A stretch of 64,000 nt of DNA from Bin87 sp965219925 (GCA_965219925.1 OZ244795.1:3782001-3846000), one strand, 5' to 3'; shown: positions 43,335 through 52,086, numbered from the stretch's first letter. Notes: a model not told the origin generated them from the letters alone. A program made the numbers and translations.

Positions 43335-44666
43335 TCAGGCGTGGAACCGTTGCAGCAGTTGGTGTAACGCCTGTGCGCCGAATTCCAGCGCCGACACCGG
43401 GACTCGTTCGTTGGCCGCGTGGATGGTTTTCAGGAAGTCGAAGTCGGCGGGCAGATTCATGGGCATCCACCCGTAGGTCTGTATGCCCAGGCGGGCGAAA
43501 TGGCGTCCATCGGTGCCGGCCGGCATGAGCATGGGAACCGATACGCCGTCCGGATCCTGCTCCTCGACAATCCTGGCCAGCGTATCGAACAGGCCCATAT
43601 TCAGCGCCCAGGGTTTGGGTTCGAAACGCAGCACCTCGAATTCGATGGTGGGGCCGGCAATGTCCTGCAACTCGCCCACCAGGTCTTCGGCGCTGTAGCC
43701 GGGAAGCATCCGGCAATCGAGGTTTACCGTTACTTCACTGGGGATGACGTTGGTTTTTTCGCCGCCGGCGATGACGGTTGCGTTGGAAGTGTGTCGGAAG
43801 AGCGGTTCCATTTCCTGCCCGATGGTACCCATGCGGCGCAGAATTCGCCCGGTGAACATGGGGTTGAGCAGCAGGCGCAGGAAAGCGCTGTCGGGAAGCG
43901 GCAGCCGACTGCTCATCGCCTCGATCATCATCCGGGTTACCGGGTGGATGTGATACGGCAGGGGCGACGCGTCGAGCTTGACGAGAAATTTGGCCATGCG
44001 AGTGGGTGCGGTGTCGTGGTGCACCAGAGAGCCGTGGCCGCCGGGGCCCCGGGCGACGGCCTGCACGCGGCAGCCCTGTTTTTCGGCCACCTGCACCATG
44101 TAAAACTTGCGGCCGCGGTAGGATTTGCTGAAACCGCCAAACTCGCCGATGCCGTAATTCACACCCTCAAACAGCTGAGGGTGGTTGTCGACCAGCCAGC
44201 CGGCGCCGGTGAAACCGCCGGCCTCCTCATCGGTAACCAGGGCCAGGATAACGTCGCCGGGCAGGTCGGCGCCTTCCAGGTAGGCGCGCATGAAGGCGTC
44301 CATCATCATGGCGACGCCGCCCTTCATATCCAGGGCGCCGCGTCCCCAAACGTAGTTGTCCTGCCAGCGGCCCTCGAAGGGCGGCACATCCCACGGTTGC
44401 GCGGCGGTTGGCACCACGTCGATGTGACCGTACAGCAGCAGGGGCGGCGCATCGCCGCGGCCGGGCAGTCTGCTGATGACGTTGGGGCGGTCGTAATCGT
44501 CGCCCATGAGCCAGGATTCTATGCCTACGGACCTGAGGACTTCCTGGCTGTACTGGGCGCAGGCGCGTTCGTTGCCCGGCGGGTTGGTGGTGTCGTGCCG
44601 GATCAGCGCCTGCAAGAGTTCAGCAACGTGCAGCTTGGAACCGGCGCCGTTTGGCGCGGTCGTCAT
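43335..44666 (-). CDS. M20 family metallopeptidase (acetylornithine deacetylase-like)
   Basis: 443 residues. Two-zinc amidohydrolase/peptidase: LLYGHIDVVP (His, Asp of motif 1), GRGALDMKGG (bridging Asp), VTDEEAGG (catalytic and ligand Glu). The dimerisation domain with ARGPGGHGSLVHHDT lies in the middle. It resembles the M20/ArgE/DapE/CPG2 group; the exact substrate cannot be told. No signal peptide. 24 bases downstream of the PAC2 gene on the same strand. Confidence 0.92.
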   Translation of the reverse strand: MTTAPNGAGSKLHVAELLQALIRHDTTNPPGNERACAQYSQEVLRSVGIESWLMGDDYDRPNVISRLPGRGDAPPLLLYGHIDVVPTAAQPWDVPPFEGRWQDNYVWGRGALDMKGGVAMMMDAFMRAYLEGADLPGDVILALVTDEEAGGFTGAGWLVDNHPQLFEGVNYGIGEFGGFSKSYRGRKFYMVQVAEKQGCRVQAVARGPGGHGSLVHHDTAPTRMAKFLVKLDASPLPYHIHPVTRMMIEAMSSRLPLPDSAFLRLLLNPMFTGRILRRMGTIGQEMEPLFRHTSNATVIAGGEKTNVIPSEVTVNLDCRMLPGYSAEDLVGELQDIAGPTIEFEVLRFEPKPWALNMGLFDTLARIVEEQDPDGVSVPMLMPAGTDGRHFARLGIQTYGWMPMNLPADFDFLKTIHAANERVPVSALEFGAQALHQLLQRFHA

Positions 44667-44690
44667 TCCCCGGCCGGAAGCAAGGGCTGC

Positions 44691-45608
44691 TTACGGGCGA
44701 GCGTCATCGCCGTTATCGTCCAGGTCGGTGCCTTCCAGATCGACGTTCAATCCCTGCAAAAATTCTTCGATGCTGGACGGAAGGGCGGCGCTGGGCGTTT
44801 CAGGGCCTCCGGCGGCGCCATACTCGGCGTCGTAGAGATCCTCGATGCGGGTCAGCACGTCGCCCTCGGGGATCTGTCCGTCGCGGGAGGTCAATTCATT
44901 GTATTGCTTTTGACCCCGTTCCTGCTGGGCGATGTGTTCGGGCAAGTCGTACAGGCGGCAGAGCAACTGCATCAGGCGAGCCGCGCCCTGGTGGTCGTCG
45001 TCCAGAGTCAGGTATTGGGGCAAGTGCACGACGTAGCCCCGAGTCTCCAGCCCCATGTTGGTAGCTGCCTCGGTGACGGTGTAGGTGATGGTGGTTGGTC
45101 CCTCGTAGCTGCTGGGACGGGCCACGGCAATTTCGTAGTCACGCTCAACATTTTGTCCAGTGCCCAATCCCGATACCACCAGCGGCCGGGTGTGAGGAAC
45201 CATGTCGTACATGCCGCCCACCAGAGAGTATTGCTTGACGCCGAAATACTTGATGATTTCCACCAGCGCGTCGGAGTAATCCTCGCCATACAGATGGGGT
45301 TCCAGCAGATGAACCGTGAGCAGATGCGGTCCGTTCTCGGGGTTGGCGTAACGGATGATGGTGTTGGGAATGGTTACTTCGCGGTGGCCGTTGACCAGAT
45401 AGCTGCGGGGGCGGTAACGGGTGAAATCGTAGAAGTGGCCGGGGCGGTGCAGACGACCCAGCTCGTGGCTGCGCAGGTGCCGTTCGATGCGCCCTAACGC
45501 CAGACTGCCCACGTTGCCCACGTCTATCCAGGGCCGCAGGACGGCCAACAGGTGGGGGTCGCGAAGCTCGGGCAACGGTTCTGCGATGTCAAATTCGCCG
45601 ATACGCAT
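44691..45608 (-). CDS. PAC2 family protein
   Basis: 305 residues. LRPWIDVGNVGSLAL at the N-terminus, YFGVKQYSLVGGMYDMVPH and TRPLVVSGLGT in the middle, and GLETRGYVVHLPQYL later fit the PAC2 (proteasome assembly chaperone 2-like) superfamily, widespread in actinobacteria and Chloroflexota. In bacteria the role is undefined. It is followed by the M20 peptidase, so the two may act on related peptides (inference). The C-terminus is acidic. Confidence 0.85.
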   Translation of the reverse strand: MRIGEFDIAEPLPELRDPHLLAVLRPWIDVGNVGSLALGRIERHLRSHELGRLHRPGHFYDFTRYRPRSYLVNGHREVTIPNTIIRYANPENGPHLLTVHLLEPHLYGEDYSDALVEIIKYFGVKQYSLVGGMYDMVPHTRPLVVSGLGTGQNVERDYEIAVARPSSYEGPTTITYTVTEAATNMGLETRGYVVHLPQYLTLDDDHQGAARLMQLLCRLYDLPEHIAQQERGQKQYNELTSRDGQIPEGDVLTRIEDLYDAEYGAAGGPETPSAALPSSIEEFLQGLNVDLEGTDLDDNGDDARP

Positions 45609-45667
45609 AAGTGCATTTTACGGTAACACCGAGGTAAAGTAGCGTCAAGGCAACGCTCACCCTCATA

Positions 45668-45812
45668 CAGGGTCTTTCGGTGTTCTTCATGTCATTGCGA
45701 GCGCAGCGTGGCAATCTCGTCGCCGTAGCAATGATGGTTCCCCGGCACGTGCTCAACCTCAACGAGATTGCCACGTCGCTGCGCTCCTCGCAATGACAAC
45801 CGAATGGCCCTG
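45668..45812. repeat. Rep-A element with 11-12-bp duplication
   Basis: 145 bp, CAGGGTCTTTCGGTGTTCTT to CCGAATGGCCCTG. CTCACCCTCAT(A/G) stands on both sides (45656-45667 and 45813-45824). Confidence 0.88.
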
Positions 45813-45824
45813 CTCACCCTCATG

Positions 45825-45958
45825 CAGGGCCTTTCTATTCTCTCAAATCCGGCGTGTTTTTCGCTGTGCTGGATGCAAGCATGGCCGCTGATGCCGTAGG
45901 ATTCTCTGGATTCCCGCTTTCGCGGTAATGACGATTTACGGAGAATAGAAAGGCCCTG
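45825..45958. repeat. Rep-D core within CAGGGCCTTTC arms, tandem to Rep-A
   Basis: Ends CAGGGCCTTTCTATTCTC and GAGAATAGAAAGGCCCTG, with GGATTCCCGCTTTCGCGGTAAT inside. It shares the CTCACCCTCATG junction with the element before it. It shows that the same outer arms carry different cores. Confidence 0.85.
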
Positions 45959-45960
45959 AC

Positions 45961-46169
45961 CGCTCACGCGTACCCACTTTGTCATTGCGAGCGTAGCGTG
46001 GCAATCTCGTCGCCGTAGCAATGGCGGTTCGTTGGCGGGTGTTCGGCCTCATCGAGATTGCCACGTCCCTCGACAAGCTCGGGATGATCCTTCGACGGGC
46101 TCAGGATGAGCGGAAGATCCTCGCAATGACAGCAGGCCGGTTTGGTTTGACAAAGTGGGTACGCATGAG
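45961..46169. repeat. Rep-A element with embedded Rep-C units
   Basis: Left arm CGCTCACGCGTACCCACTTT, right arm GACAAAGTGGGTACGCATGA. The right half of the core contains CTCGACAAGCTCGGGATG and CTTCGACGGGCTCAGGATG. With the two elements before it, this fills the gap 45609-46222. Confidence 0.8.
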
Positions 46170-46222
46170 GCACCAGCCGGCGTCCAGTGTTTTTTGACCA
46201 GAACCAGCTGCAATGCCCCGGG

Positions 46223-46639
46223 TCACCTGCTGGAACCACTGCTGCCATTACTGAAATCCGGTGGTGGTTCGTCAAAAGATTCACCGAGGCCCTCGGCCTC
46301 CAGGCGCCGCCGGTTCCAGTCCTTCCAGGCAGCATCACTTTCGTTCCGCCCCTCTTTCCGGCCTTCTTCAATTTTCTCCTGGCGGTAAATTTCTGCGAAA
46401 ACCATAAAAACTCCTTCTACCAGAATCGGGCTGTATACCAACCAGAAAACCGTTGCTGGCAAGGTTTCGGCGATGATTGCCGTTGGCAGTTCGCGCCATG
46501 GCAAGCTTGGGGTGCCGGTGACCGCTGCGTAGGTGTTAAATGCCAAGTGCAACGTAACCGCGATGCTGAATGTCCAGAAGTGCGGGCGGATGCGGCGCAG
46601 CGGAACGCTGAGAATTGAAACCCATTGCCCCTGCTCCAC
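46223..46639 (-). CDS. Hypothetical membrane protein, start within a repeat
   Basis: 138 residues as read from GTG 46639. Two hydrophobic segments (about 20-40 and 55-80) and a charged C-terminal half (IYRQEKIEEGRKEGRNESDA). Family unknown. The GTG is the first base set outside the Rep-A element at 46640, so the insertion has cut or replaced the natural 5' end; the gene may be truncated. No good ribosome site. Confidence 0.45.
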   Translation of the reverse strand: MEQGQWVSILSVPLRRIRPHFWTFSIAVTLHLAFNTYAAVTGTPSLPWRELPTAIIAETLPATVFWLVYSPILVEGVFMVFAEIYRQEKIEEGRKEGRNESDAAWKDWNRRRLEAEGLGESFDEPPPDFSNGSSGSSR

Positions 46640-46807
46640 CAGGGCCTTTCGGTTTTCCTCATGTCATTGCGAGCGCAGCGTGGCAATCTCGTCGCCGTAG
46701 CAATGATGGTTCCCCGGCACGTGCTCAACCTCAACGAGATTGCCACGTGGTTCGACAGGCTCACCATGAGCGGCTGCGCTCCTCGCAATGACAACCGAAT
46801 GACCCTG
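46640..46807. repeat. Rep-A element with embedded Rep-C unit
   Basis: 168 bp from CAGGGCCTTTCGGTTTTCC to CCGAATGACCCTG. The right half carries GTTCGACAGGCTCACCATGA in the usual place. GCTCCAC occurs on both sides (46633-46639 and 46811-46817), offset by three bases on the right. Confidence 0.82.
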
Positions 46808-46867
46808 CCGGCTCCACAATAGTCTTGCGAGACGTTGTTCCCATGATTACTGTTTCGTGTCTGCGGC

Positions 46868-48046
46868 CTAGCACTCACCCATCTGGGTTAGGCGGCCTTC
46901 CCGCCAGGCGACGGAGCCTGCCTTGACGGTGGCAAAGGTATCGAGACGCAGGGCTCCATCCACGTTGTGCCCGGCCATATCGTGCCAGACGAACCGCCCC
47001 TGACGCTGCTCCCACACCGCGGCGTCCCCTTCCATGCCCACGGCCAGCGAACCGATGCTGTCCTGGAGACCCAGCACCTGCGCGGGACGGCTCGTGCTGG
47101 CGGCGATGGCGTCTGACAGCGTCATTCCCATGGCGTGGAATTTGCTCACCAGGTCGTTCATAAGGTAAACGGTGCGGCCGGGCGGCGCGATGTGAACGTC
47201 GGTGCTGATGGTGTCGGGCATGACTCCCTGATCCATGGCCGCCCGGACCACCGCGACGTCGCAGTGGACGCCGGCATGAGCCACATCCATGATTACGCCG
47301 CGCTGCACTGCGTCGCGAACTTCCGGGCGCACCTTGCCGGCATTGTCCAATATGCTTTCGGGGTTTCCGTTGAACGCGTGGGTGGAGATGTCTCCGGGGC
47401 CCAGGTGTTCCAGCACGTCGGGCAGCGGAATGGGCGTGCCGCTGACGTGAACCATGAGACGGACGCCGGCTTCAGATGCCGCTTCCCTGGCTTTGGCCAT
47501 GGCTTCGTGAGCATTCCAGCGGGCCACGGCATCGTAGTGCATCCGCACCTTTACGCCGAACACGAAGCCGGGATTGTCGCGGATGGCCTGCACCGTTCGG
47601 GCCACGTCGATGATACGCATATCGTGGAGACCGCCGCCCAGAGCGCCGTTGGCAGCTAGCCCCACGCCCCCGATATGCAGAAACGCAATGAGGCGGGTGC
47701 GGTGGGCAGGGAATACGTAGTCGCGCATGGCGCCGTAGTTGAGGAAACCGGCGCTGCCAGCATCGACGCCGGTGGTTGTGCCGCTGCTGAGGCAGGTTTG
47801 GTCGGCGTGGACTGCGCTGCCGCTGCCGCCGTGGTAGAAATGGCCATGCAGGTCGATGAGGCCCGGCGTGATGAGTTTGCCCGCAACGTCGATGCTCTGC
47901 GTTCCCTGGTCGGGCGAAATGCTGCCGGCGACGGCGGCAACCTTGCCGTCTTTGAACGCCACGTCGCGCCGCTCATTGTTGATGCCCTGGGCCGGGTCCA
48001 GCAGGTTGCCGCCGGTCAACACCAGATCGTAAGCTGCGGTAGTCAT
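46868..48046 (-). CDS. Amidohydrolase family protein (dihydroorotase/deacylase-like)
   Basis: 392 residues from ATG 48046 with CGGAGG upstream. DLVLTGGNLLDPAQGIN opens the domain; GLIDLHGHFYHGG gives HxH metal ligands; GVKVRMHYDA holds the carboxylated-Lys position; VHVSG and STDVHIAPPG supply further ligands. It resembles the amidohydrolase/deacetylase (EF_0837/AHA_3915-like) group. The reaction is hydrolysis of an amide or cyclic amide; substrate unknown. The C-terminus has the usual GMEGDAAVWE. Confidence 0.88.
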   Translation of the reverse strand: MTTAAYDLVLTGGNLLDPAQGINNERRDVAFKDGKVAAVAGSISPDQGTQSIDVAGKLITPGLIDLHGHFYHGGSGSAVHADQTCLSSGTTTGVDAGSAGFLNYGAMRDYVFPAHRTRLIAFLHIGGVGLAANGALGGGLHDMRIIDVARTVQAIRDNPGFVFGVKVRMHYDAVARWNAHEAMAKAREAASEAGVRLMVHVSGTPIPLPDVLEHLGPGDISTHAFNGNPESILDNAGKVRPEVRDAVQRGVIMDVAHAGVHCDVAVVRAAMDQGVMPDTISTDVHIAPPGRTVYLMNDLVSKFHAMGMTLSDAIAASTSRPAQVLGLQDSIGSLAVGMEGDAAVWEQRQGRFVWHDMAGHNVDGALRLDTFATVKAGSVAWREGRLTQMGEC

Positions 48047-48095
48047 CGGTAAAACCTCCGGGGATGCGGGGCTGCTTCCTGGGATGGGACGGTCC

Positions 48096-48238
48096 TTAGA
48101 AACTATCTCAAAACCCGCCATGTTCTCCAAAAGTCCGGTCGCAGACAGGGTGAGTCGTGGATTCCCGCCTGCGCGGGAATGACGGGTTGGGGGGAATGAC
48201 GGGTTGGGCGAGGCTGCCAGTTTTGAGATAGTTTCTTA
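48096..48238. mobile_element. MITE with 16-bp perfect inverted ends and TTA duplication
   Basis: GAAACTATCTCAAAAC at 48099-48114 is perfectly inverted as GTTTTGAGATAGTTTC at 48220-48235. TTA lies on both sides. Inside is a Rep-D-like GATTCCCGCCTGCGCGGGAATGACGGG. A 3-bp TNA-type target suggests mobilisation by an IS5-family transposase (inference). The right TTA forms the stop codon of the neighbouring minus-strand gene. Confidence 0.8.
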
Positions 48239-48709
48239 TTCCTCGTCCCAGTAGAAATCTTCGGTGGTGAGGTTTTCCTGCCACCACCGGCGCAATCGGG
48301 GCAACACCATTTCCTTGGGTTTGCGGAAGTCGGCTTCCACGAAGTCCAGGGAATCGGGCAGGGGTTTGGCCTCCCACTTCTGGATGGCTTCCAGAATAAA
48401 GCGATGCACCATTTCAGGGGAGCCGGACTCGAGGCGGCCCAACTGGTAGGCCAGGGTAACGGCCATCTGCATCTGGCAGATCAGGGCATGAGCGTCCTCA
48501 TCCCGCAGGTTTTCCGGCATTGCGCCCGCCTGGTCGATGAAATCGTCGAGCACCTGGCCGATAATCAGGGGCGGGTCGTCAACGTCCTGCTCGGGCAGAA
48601 ATTCGGTCAGTCGGTCGGTAAGGTCGGCCACGCCTTCTTCGGGGAGGGCGTACTGGCTCCACTCGTTGGCGGCAGGTTCAGGGTTGGGGTTGTTCTGGTC
48701 ATCGCTCAT
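48236..48709 (-). CDS. Hypothetical acidic protein ending at a MITE
   Basis: 157 residues from ATG 48709. Acidic, soluble, mostly helical; DLTDRLTEFLPEQDVDD and ADFRKPKEMVLPRLRRWWQE are notable. No family recognised. Its stop TAA is the TTA duplication of the MITE at 48096-48238, so the insertion may have set its C-terminus (DFYWDEE). Confidence 0.6.
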   Translation of the reverse strand: MSDDQNNPNPEPAANEWSQYALPEEGVADLTDRLTEFLPEQDVDDPPLIIGQVLDDFIDQAGAMPENLRDEDAHALICQMQMAVTLAYQLGRLESGSPEMVHRFILEAIQKWEAKPLPDSLDFVEADFRKPKEMVLPRLRRWWQENLTTEDFYWDEE

Positions 48710-49442
48710 CACATAATCCTGCAGGGCAAAGTTGGTGGGCCGAGCGTCGGAGACCGCCAATGTCAGCAGCCACCCTGCCGCCGCCGCATCCGCTCTGCGC
48801 GTTCGATAATTGTATCATGGTGGGTATGATTCGGGCTTGGGCCGGCTCACGCGTACCCACTTTATCCGTCATTGCGAGCGGAGCGGGAGCGGCGACGTGT
48901 ATTTACGTGGATGAAGCAGGCGATGATGGGGATGGCGGCTCCTTTTGGTCAGGCGGCGGGTTTTGCGTGGTGTTGTGGGTGTCAGGTTGGTGGTGGTGGG
49001 TGGTTGGGTTTCGCCAGAGGTTTCGGGTCGTTGTCAGCCCCACGGCCGGGGGATTACGCAAGATTTAGCCCCTGTTTCCGTGCCCTGCGACCGGCGGTGA
49101 GGCCGGGTCGCAGCACGCAGCGTAGTGGCGTCCGCTGTGGCAGATGGGACTGCGCAGATGAAGCAATAGACTGCGGCAGTCCGGCATCATGCCGGTTTGC
49201 GATTTTGATGCTGACGGGTGGCCGTCGACCTGAAACCTCTGGCGAAGGTGTGGTTGATGTTGATTGACGAGTTTTAACCTGACAGGGTTGATGATAGGGG
49301 GGTGATTCACGAGGGCGCAAGGGGGTGGGTGTCAGTCGGAGGGACGGCCCGCATCCTGCCGTCTCCTGGTGGGCTAGGGTGGCCCTTCTACTGGCTCAGG
49401 ATGATCCTTCGAAGGGTGTGTTATGGTGCGGGCGGATCCGTT
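48710..49442. other. Gene-poor region with Rep-A fragment and long-spaced inverted repeat
   Basis: 730 bases between divergent genes. A Rep-A left end (CTCACGCGTACCCACTTTAT...CATTGCGAGCG) is at 48845-48899, followed by GGTGGTGG-rich sequence. An inverted repeat spans 49010-49246 (separate entry), and a Rep-C-like CTCAGGATGATCCTTCGA lies near 49395. No convincing gene on either strand. Confidence 0.6.
49010..49246. repeat. Inverted repeat pair of 21 bp
   Basis: TTCGCCAGAGGTTTCGGGTCG (49010-49030) is inverted at 49226-49246 with one mismatch. The 195 bases between contain further small palindromes (GCCGGCATCATGCCGG-like CCGGCATCATGCCGG). It could be a degenerate MITE or structured RNA. It is not coding. 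Confidence 0.6.
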
Positions 49443-50072
49443 ATGTCAGCGCAATACGATCACATTGATGTCGAAGTGCTGTTTGACATGCCCAACGGCT
49501 GGCTGGATGACGTTTGCGCTTCGGACGGTGATCCGGTGATCGGCGATGCCCGGTGGTTGGCCGACGTCGTCCGGCGTGGCCTGGCTCAGGCGCTGCCAGC
49601 CGGTGCGACCGGCGAAGTCAGTTTGCTGCTGACGGACGACCAGACGGTGCGCGCGTTAAATCGCGAGTTTCGCGGGTTGGACGAGACCACCGATGTGCTC
49701 TCTTTTTCGGCAGAACACCCCGGAGAATGGCAGGGCGCCGATGAACGGCCCGATGCCGGTTCCGGCGCCGACGGGCCGACTCACTGGCCCCAACCCGAAG
49801 GCGAGCCGCTACCGCTGGGCGACATCATAATCTCGGTGCCGCAAGCGGCGCGGCAGGCCGGGGAGCAGGGAGTGGCGCTGCATCGGGAGATCGCGCTGCT
49901 GCTGGTTCACGGCGCGTTGCATCTGCTGGGCCACGACCACCTGGACGCGGAACCGCGGGAAGAGATGCAGGCGCTGGAGCAACGGGCGTTGACCGGCCTC
50001 TTCGAGGGAAACTCAGGGCCTTTCGGTTTTACAAGAAATCCCCTCTCCCTTGATGGGAGAGGGTTAGGGTGA
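49443..50072 (+). CDS. ybeY: Endoribonuclease YbeY with repeat-derived C-terminus
   Basis: 209 residues from ATG 49443. Metal-dependent RNase for rRNA maturation and ribosome quality control. The zinc motif HGALHLLGHDH (about 158-168) and LNREFRGLDETTDVLSF are diagnostic. An insert of about 25 residues rich in Pro/Gly/Asp (EWQGADERPDAGSG) separates two strands. From about residue 190 the protein runs into a Rep-B element; the last 20 residues (GPFGFTRNPLSLDGRGLG) are the translated repeat, so the native C-terminus was replaced. Confidence 0.93.
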   Translation: MSAQYDHIDVEVLFDMPNGWLDDVCASDGDPVIGDARWLADVVRRGLAQALPAGATGEVSLLLTDDQTVRALNREFRGLDETTDVLSFSAEHPGEWQGADERPDAGSGADGPTHWPQPEGEPLPLGDIIISVPQAARQAGEQGVALHREIALLLVHGALHLLGHDHLDAEPREEMQALEQRALTGLFEGNSGPFGFTRNPLSLDGRGLG

Positions 50073-50179
50073 GGGGGGACCTCCGGGTCAAACATGCTTG
50101 CCGGAGGAAAGACGTCCCTCACCCCCAACCCCTCTCCCGTGGGGAGAGGGGAGCCTTTTCAGAGAATAGAAATGCCCTG
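50014..50179. repeat. Rep-B element inside the 3' end of ybeY
   Basis: CAGGGCCTTTCGGTTTTACA to GAATAGAAATGCCCTG, enclosing CCCTCTCCCTTGATGGGAGAGGG and CCCCTCTCCCGTGGGGAGAGG. The left 59 bases are read as the ybeY C-terminus. No clear target duplication. Confidence 0.85.
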
Positions 50180-50194
50180 AATGCAGATACCGCA

Positions 50195-50788
50195 TCATTG
50201 CAGATGTTGGATCGTGCCCATAGATGGGCGCACCGCGAACCAGGCTAATCCGACGTGCAGCAACGACATGATTACCAGGGCGATCAACCCTGCCGCTACA
50301 TCGTCCAGCATGATGCCCCACCCGCCGTGCAGCCGCTCCAATTGCCGGCACGGCCAGGGTTTCCACACGTCCAGACACCGAAAAATGAAGAAGGAAACCA
50401 ACATCCCGATGCCCACAAATAGCCATCCGAACCCCAATATCCAGCCCATAAAGACCGTGGCCAAACTGGCAATCCACATTCCTACAAATTCGTCCCAGAC
50501 GGCTGTCCCTGGGTCGGGCGCATCGGGGGTGGACATTTTGCCCGTAGCCCAGACCCCAACGAAAAATCCAACGACGATTACCATCAATGACACGACCAGG
50601 AGCATGACCAGGGCCGCTATTGGGGAAACCGATGAGTCGATGAGTTGCCACGATACGAAATACAGAATCAGCGCCGCCGCCAGCGAACCGGCGGTGCCGG
50701 GCGCGATGGGCGAGAAGCCGGCGCCGAACCCGCTGCCGATAATCCACGCCAGTTTGTCCGTCAACGACAGTTGACGCCAGTCAGGCAT
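50195..50788 (-). CDS. pgpA: Phosphatidylglycerophosphatase A family protein
   Basis: 197 residues from ATG 50788, overlapping the upstream zincin gene by 8 bases. Dephosphorylates phosphatidylglycerol phosphate at the membrane. GSGFGAGFSPIAPGTAGSL, VWDEFVGMW (DE metal-site residues) and RCLDVWKPWP...GIMLDDVAAG are the PgpA motifs; four membrane segments. An earlier ATG at 50815 is possible. Confidence 0.92.
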   Translation of the reverse strand: MPDWRQLSLTDKLAWIIGSGFGAGFSPIAPGTAGSLAAALILYFVSWQLIDSSVSPIAALVMLLVVSLMVIVVGFFVGVWATGKMSTPDAPDPGTAVWDEFVGMWIASLATVFMGWILGFGWLFVGIGMLVSFFIFRCLDVWKPWPCRQLERLHGGWGIMLDDVAAGLIALVIMSLLHVGLAWFAVRPSMGTIQHLQ

Positions 50789-51155
50789 AACCCAGGCGGT
50801 GCAGATCGTGTTCATTCAGTCCCAGGTAGTGGCCGATCTCGTGCAGCAGCGTGGTGCGAATTTCGTGGGTAACATCGTGGTGGGAGTCGCACATTGACAT
50901 GATGGGCAGGCGGTAGAGGTAGATACAGTCGGGAAGCAGCGGGTCGGCCAGATGGCGTTCGGGCAGCGGGACGCCCACGTACAGGCCAAGCAGCGTATCC
51001 CCGTGGTTGTGAGGGTCAATGGCGCCCTCCGACTCCGGCCCAGGTGTGTCCTCGACAACAATATCGAGATTTTCCAGCGCCGACCGCACCGAGTCGGGCA
51101 GTTGCCAGTAAGCCTGCTGAACCAGTTGCTCGAACCGCTCGATGGATAGTTGCAT
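50781..51155 (-). CDS. Zincin-like metallopeptidase (DUF1025/PF06262 type)
   Basis: 124 residues. TTLLHEIGHYLGLNEHDL contains HExGH plus a downstream glycine/His, a minimal zinc metalloprotease motif. DIVVEDTPGPE and LGLYVGVPLPER are typical of this small family. Substrate unknown. Overlaps pgpA, so the two are translated together. A Rep-B unit precedes it. Confidence 0.88.
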   Translation of the reverse strand: MQLSIERFEQLVQQAYWQLPDSVRSALENLDIVVEDTPGPESEGAIDPHNHGDTLLGLYVGVPLPERHLADPLLPDCIYLYRLPIMSMCDSHHDVTHEIRTTLLHEIGHYLGLNEHDLHRLGYA

Positions 51156-51163
51156 GGCAGGTG

Positions 51164-51212
51164 TTCACCCTCACCCCAACCCTCTCCCATTGAGGGAGAG
51201 GGAGTATTGGCA
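51164..51212. repeat. Rep-B unit
   Basis: CACCCTCACCCCAACCCTCT and CCCATTGAGGGAGAGGGAGT form one Rep-B hairpin without CAGGGCC arms. Confidence 0.7.
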
Positions 51213-51225
51213 AAGAAAAGCGGTT

Positions 51226-52086
51226 CTAACGGTTGGCAACCTGGGCCCGGATGGCTTTGAGGATATCGACGTTGGGCTTGTCGGGGCCACGGCTGTCCGG
51301 ATCGAAGCCTGGAACTTCGAGGAAGAAGGGAACGTCGGCAAAGGCCGGATGGGACATGATGTTGGTAAAGCCGTCTTCGCCGATCAATCCTTCTCCGATG
51401 TTGTCGTGGCGGTCGACGCCGGAACCGCAGGGTCGCTTGGAATCGTTGGCGTGCACCGCCGACAACCGGTCCAGTCCAATGTCGCGGTCGAACTCGTCAA
51501 TCATGCCGGCAACGCCTTCCGGGTTGGTGAGGTCGTAGCCCGCCGCGAAGGCGTGTTGAGTATCCAGGCAAATGCCCAATCTGGCGCTGTCCACGGCGCG
51601 CAGGATGTCGCCCAGCTCGCTGAACTTGGCCCCGATGTGCTGGCCCATGCCGGCCATGTTTTCCAGGCACAATAGCGGCCCCTCGGGGGATTGGTCGAGC
51701 ACCAGGTTGATGCTGTCCACCACCTGCTGGAAAATTGCGTCGTATCCGGCCCCGCCGTGGCTGCCCGGATGGAATATGACCCCACCGGCGCCGATCTGGT
51801 GGGCCAGGTTCATGTAGTTGACCAGCGATGTTACCGACTTCTCGATGTTGTCGGGGTTGGGGTTGCCCAGGTTGATGAGGTAGATGGCGTGCAGAAAAGG
51901 CGGAGCCATTCCGGCCTCGGCGCTCCTGGCGCGGAAACCCTCTGCCTGGGCGTCGGTGAGGGCCTTGAACCGCCAGGAGCGGGTTGACGACCCGAATATC
52001 TGCACCGCCTCAGCGCCAATCTCGGCGCCGCGGTCGATGGCCTTGGCGATACCGCCGGCCGCGGAAACATGCGCTCCGATAATCAT
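51226..52086 (-). CDS. nfo: Deoxyribonuclease IV (AP endonuclease, TIM-barrel)
   Basis: 286 residues from ATG 52086 with CAGGAGTG upstream. Cuts 5' to abasic sites in base-excision repair using three metals. MIIGAHVSAAGGIAKAIDRG, FHPGSHGG, LCLENMAGMGQHIG, CLDTQHAFAAGYD, VHANDSKRPCGSGVDRHDNI and FFLEVPG match the EndoIV motifs, with the His/Glu/Asp metal ligands present. A long in-frame upstream reading to 52593 is low-complexity and not family-like. Confidence 0.94.
   Translation of the reverse strand: MIIGAHVSAAGGIAKAIDRGAEIGAEAVQIFGSSTRSWRFKALTDAQAEGFRARSAEAGMAPPFLHAIYLINLGNPNPDNIEKSVTSLVNYMNLAHQIGAGGVIFHPGSHGGAGYDAIFQQVVDSINLVLDQSPEGPLLCLENMAGMGQHIGAKFSELGDILRAVDSARLGICLDTQHAFAAGYDLTNPEGVAGMIDEFDRDIGLDRLSAVHANDSKRPCGSGVDRHDNIGEGLIGEDGFTNIMSHPAFADVPFFLEVPGFDPDSRGPDKPNVDILKAIRAQVANR

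Noticed and set aside
43419..45497. A 692-codon plus-strand open frame across the M20 peptidase and PAC2 genes
   Set aside because: It lies opposite two recognisable genes, and its composition (Gly/His/Gln-rich) is that of an antisense frame.
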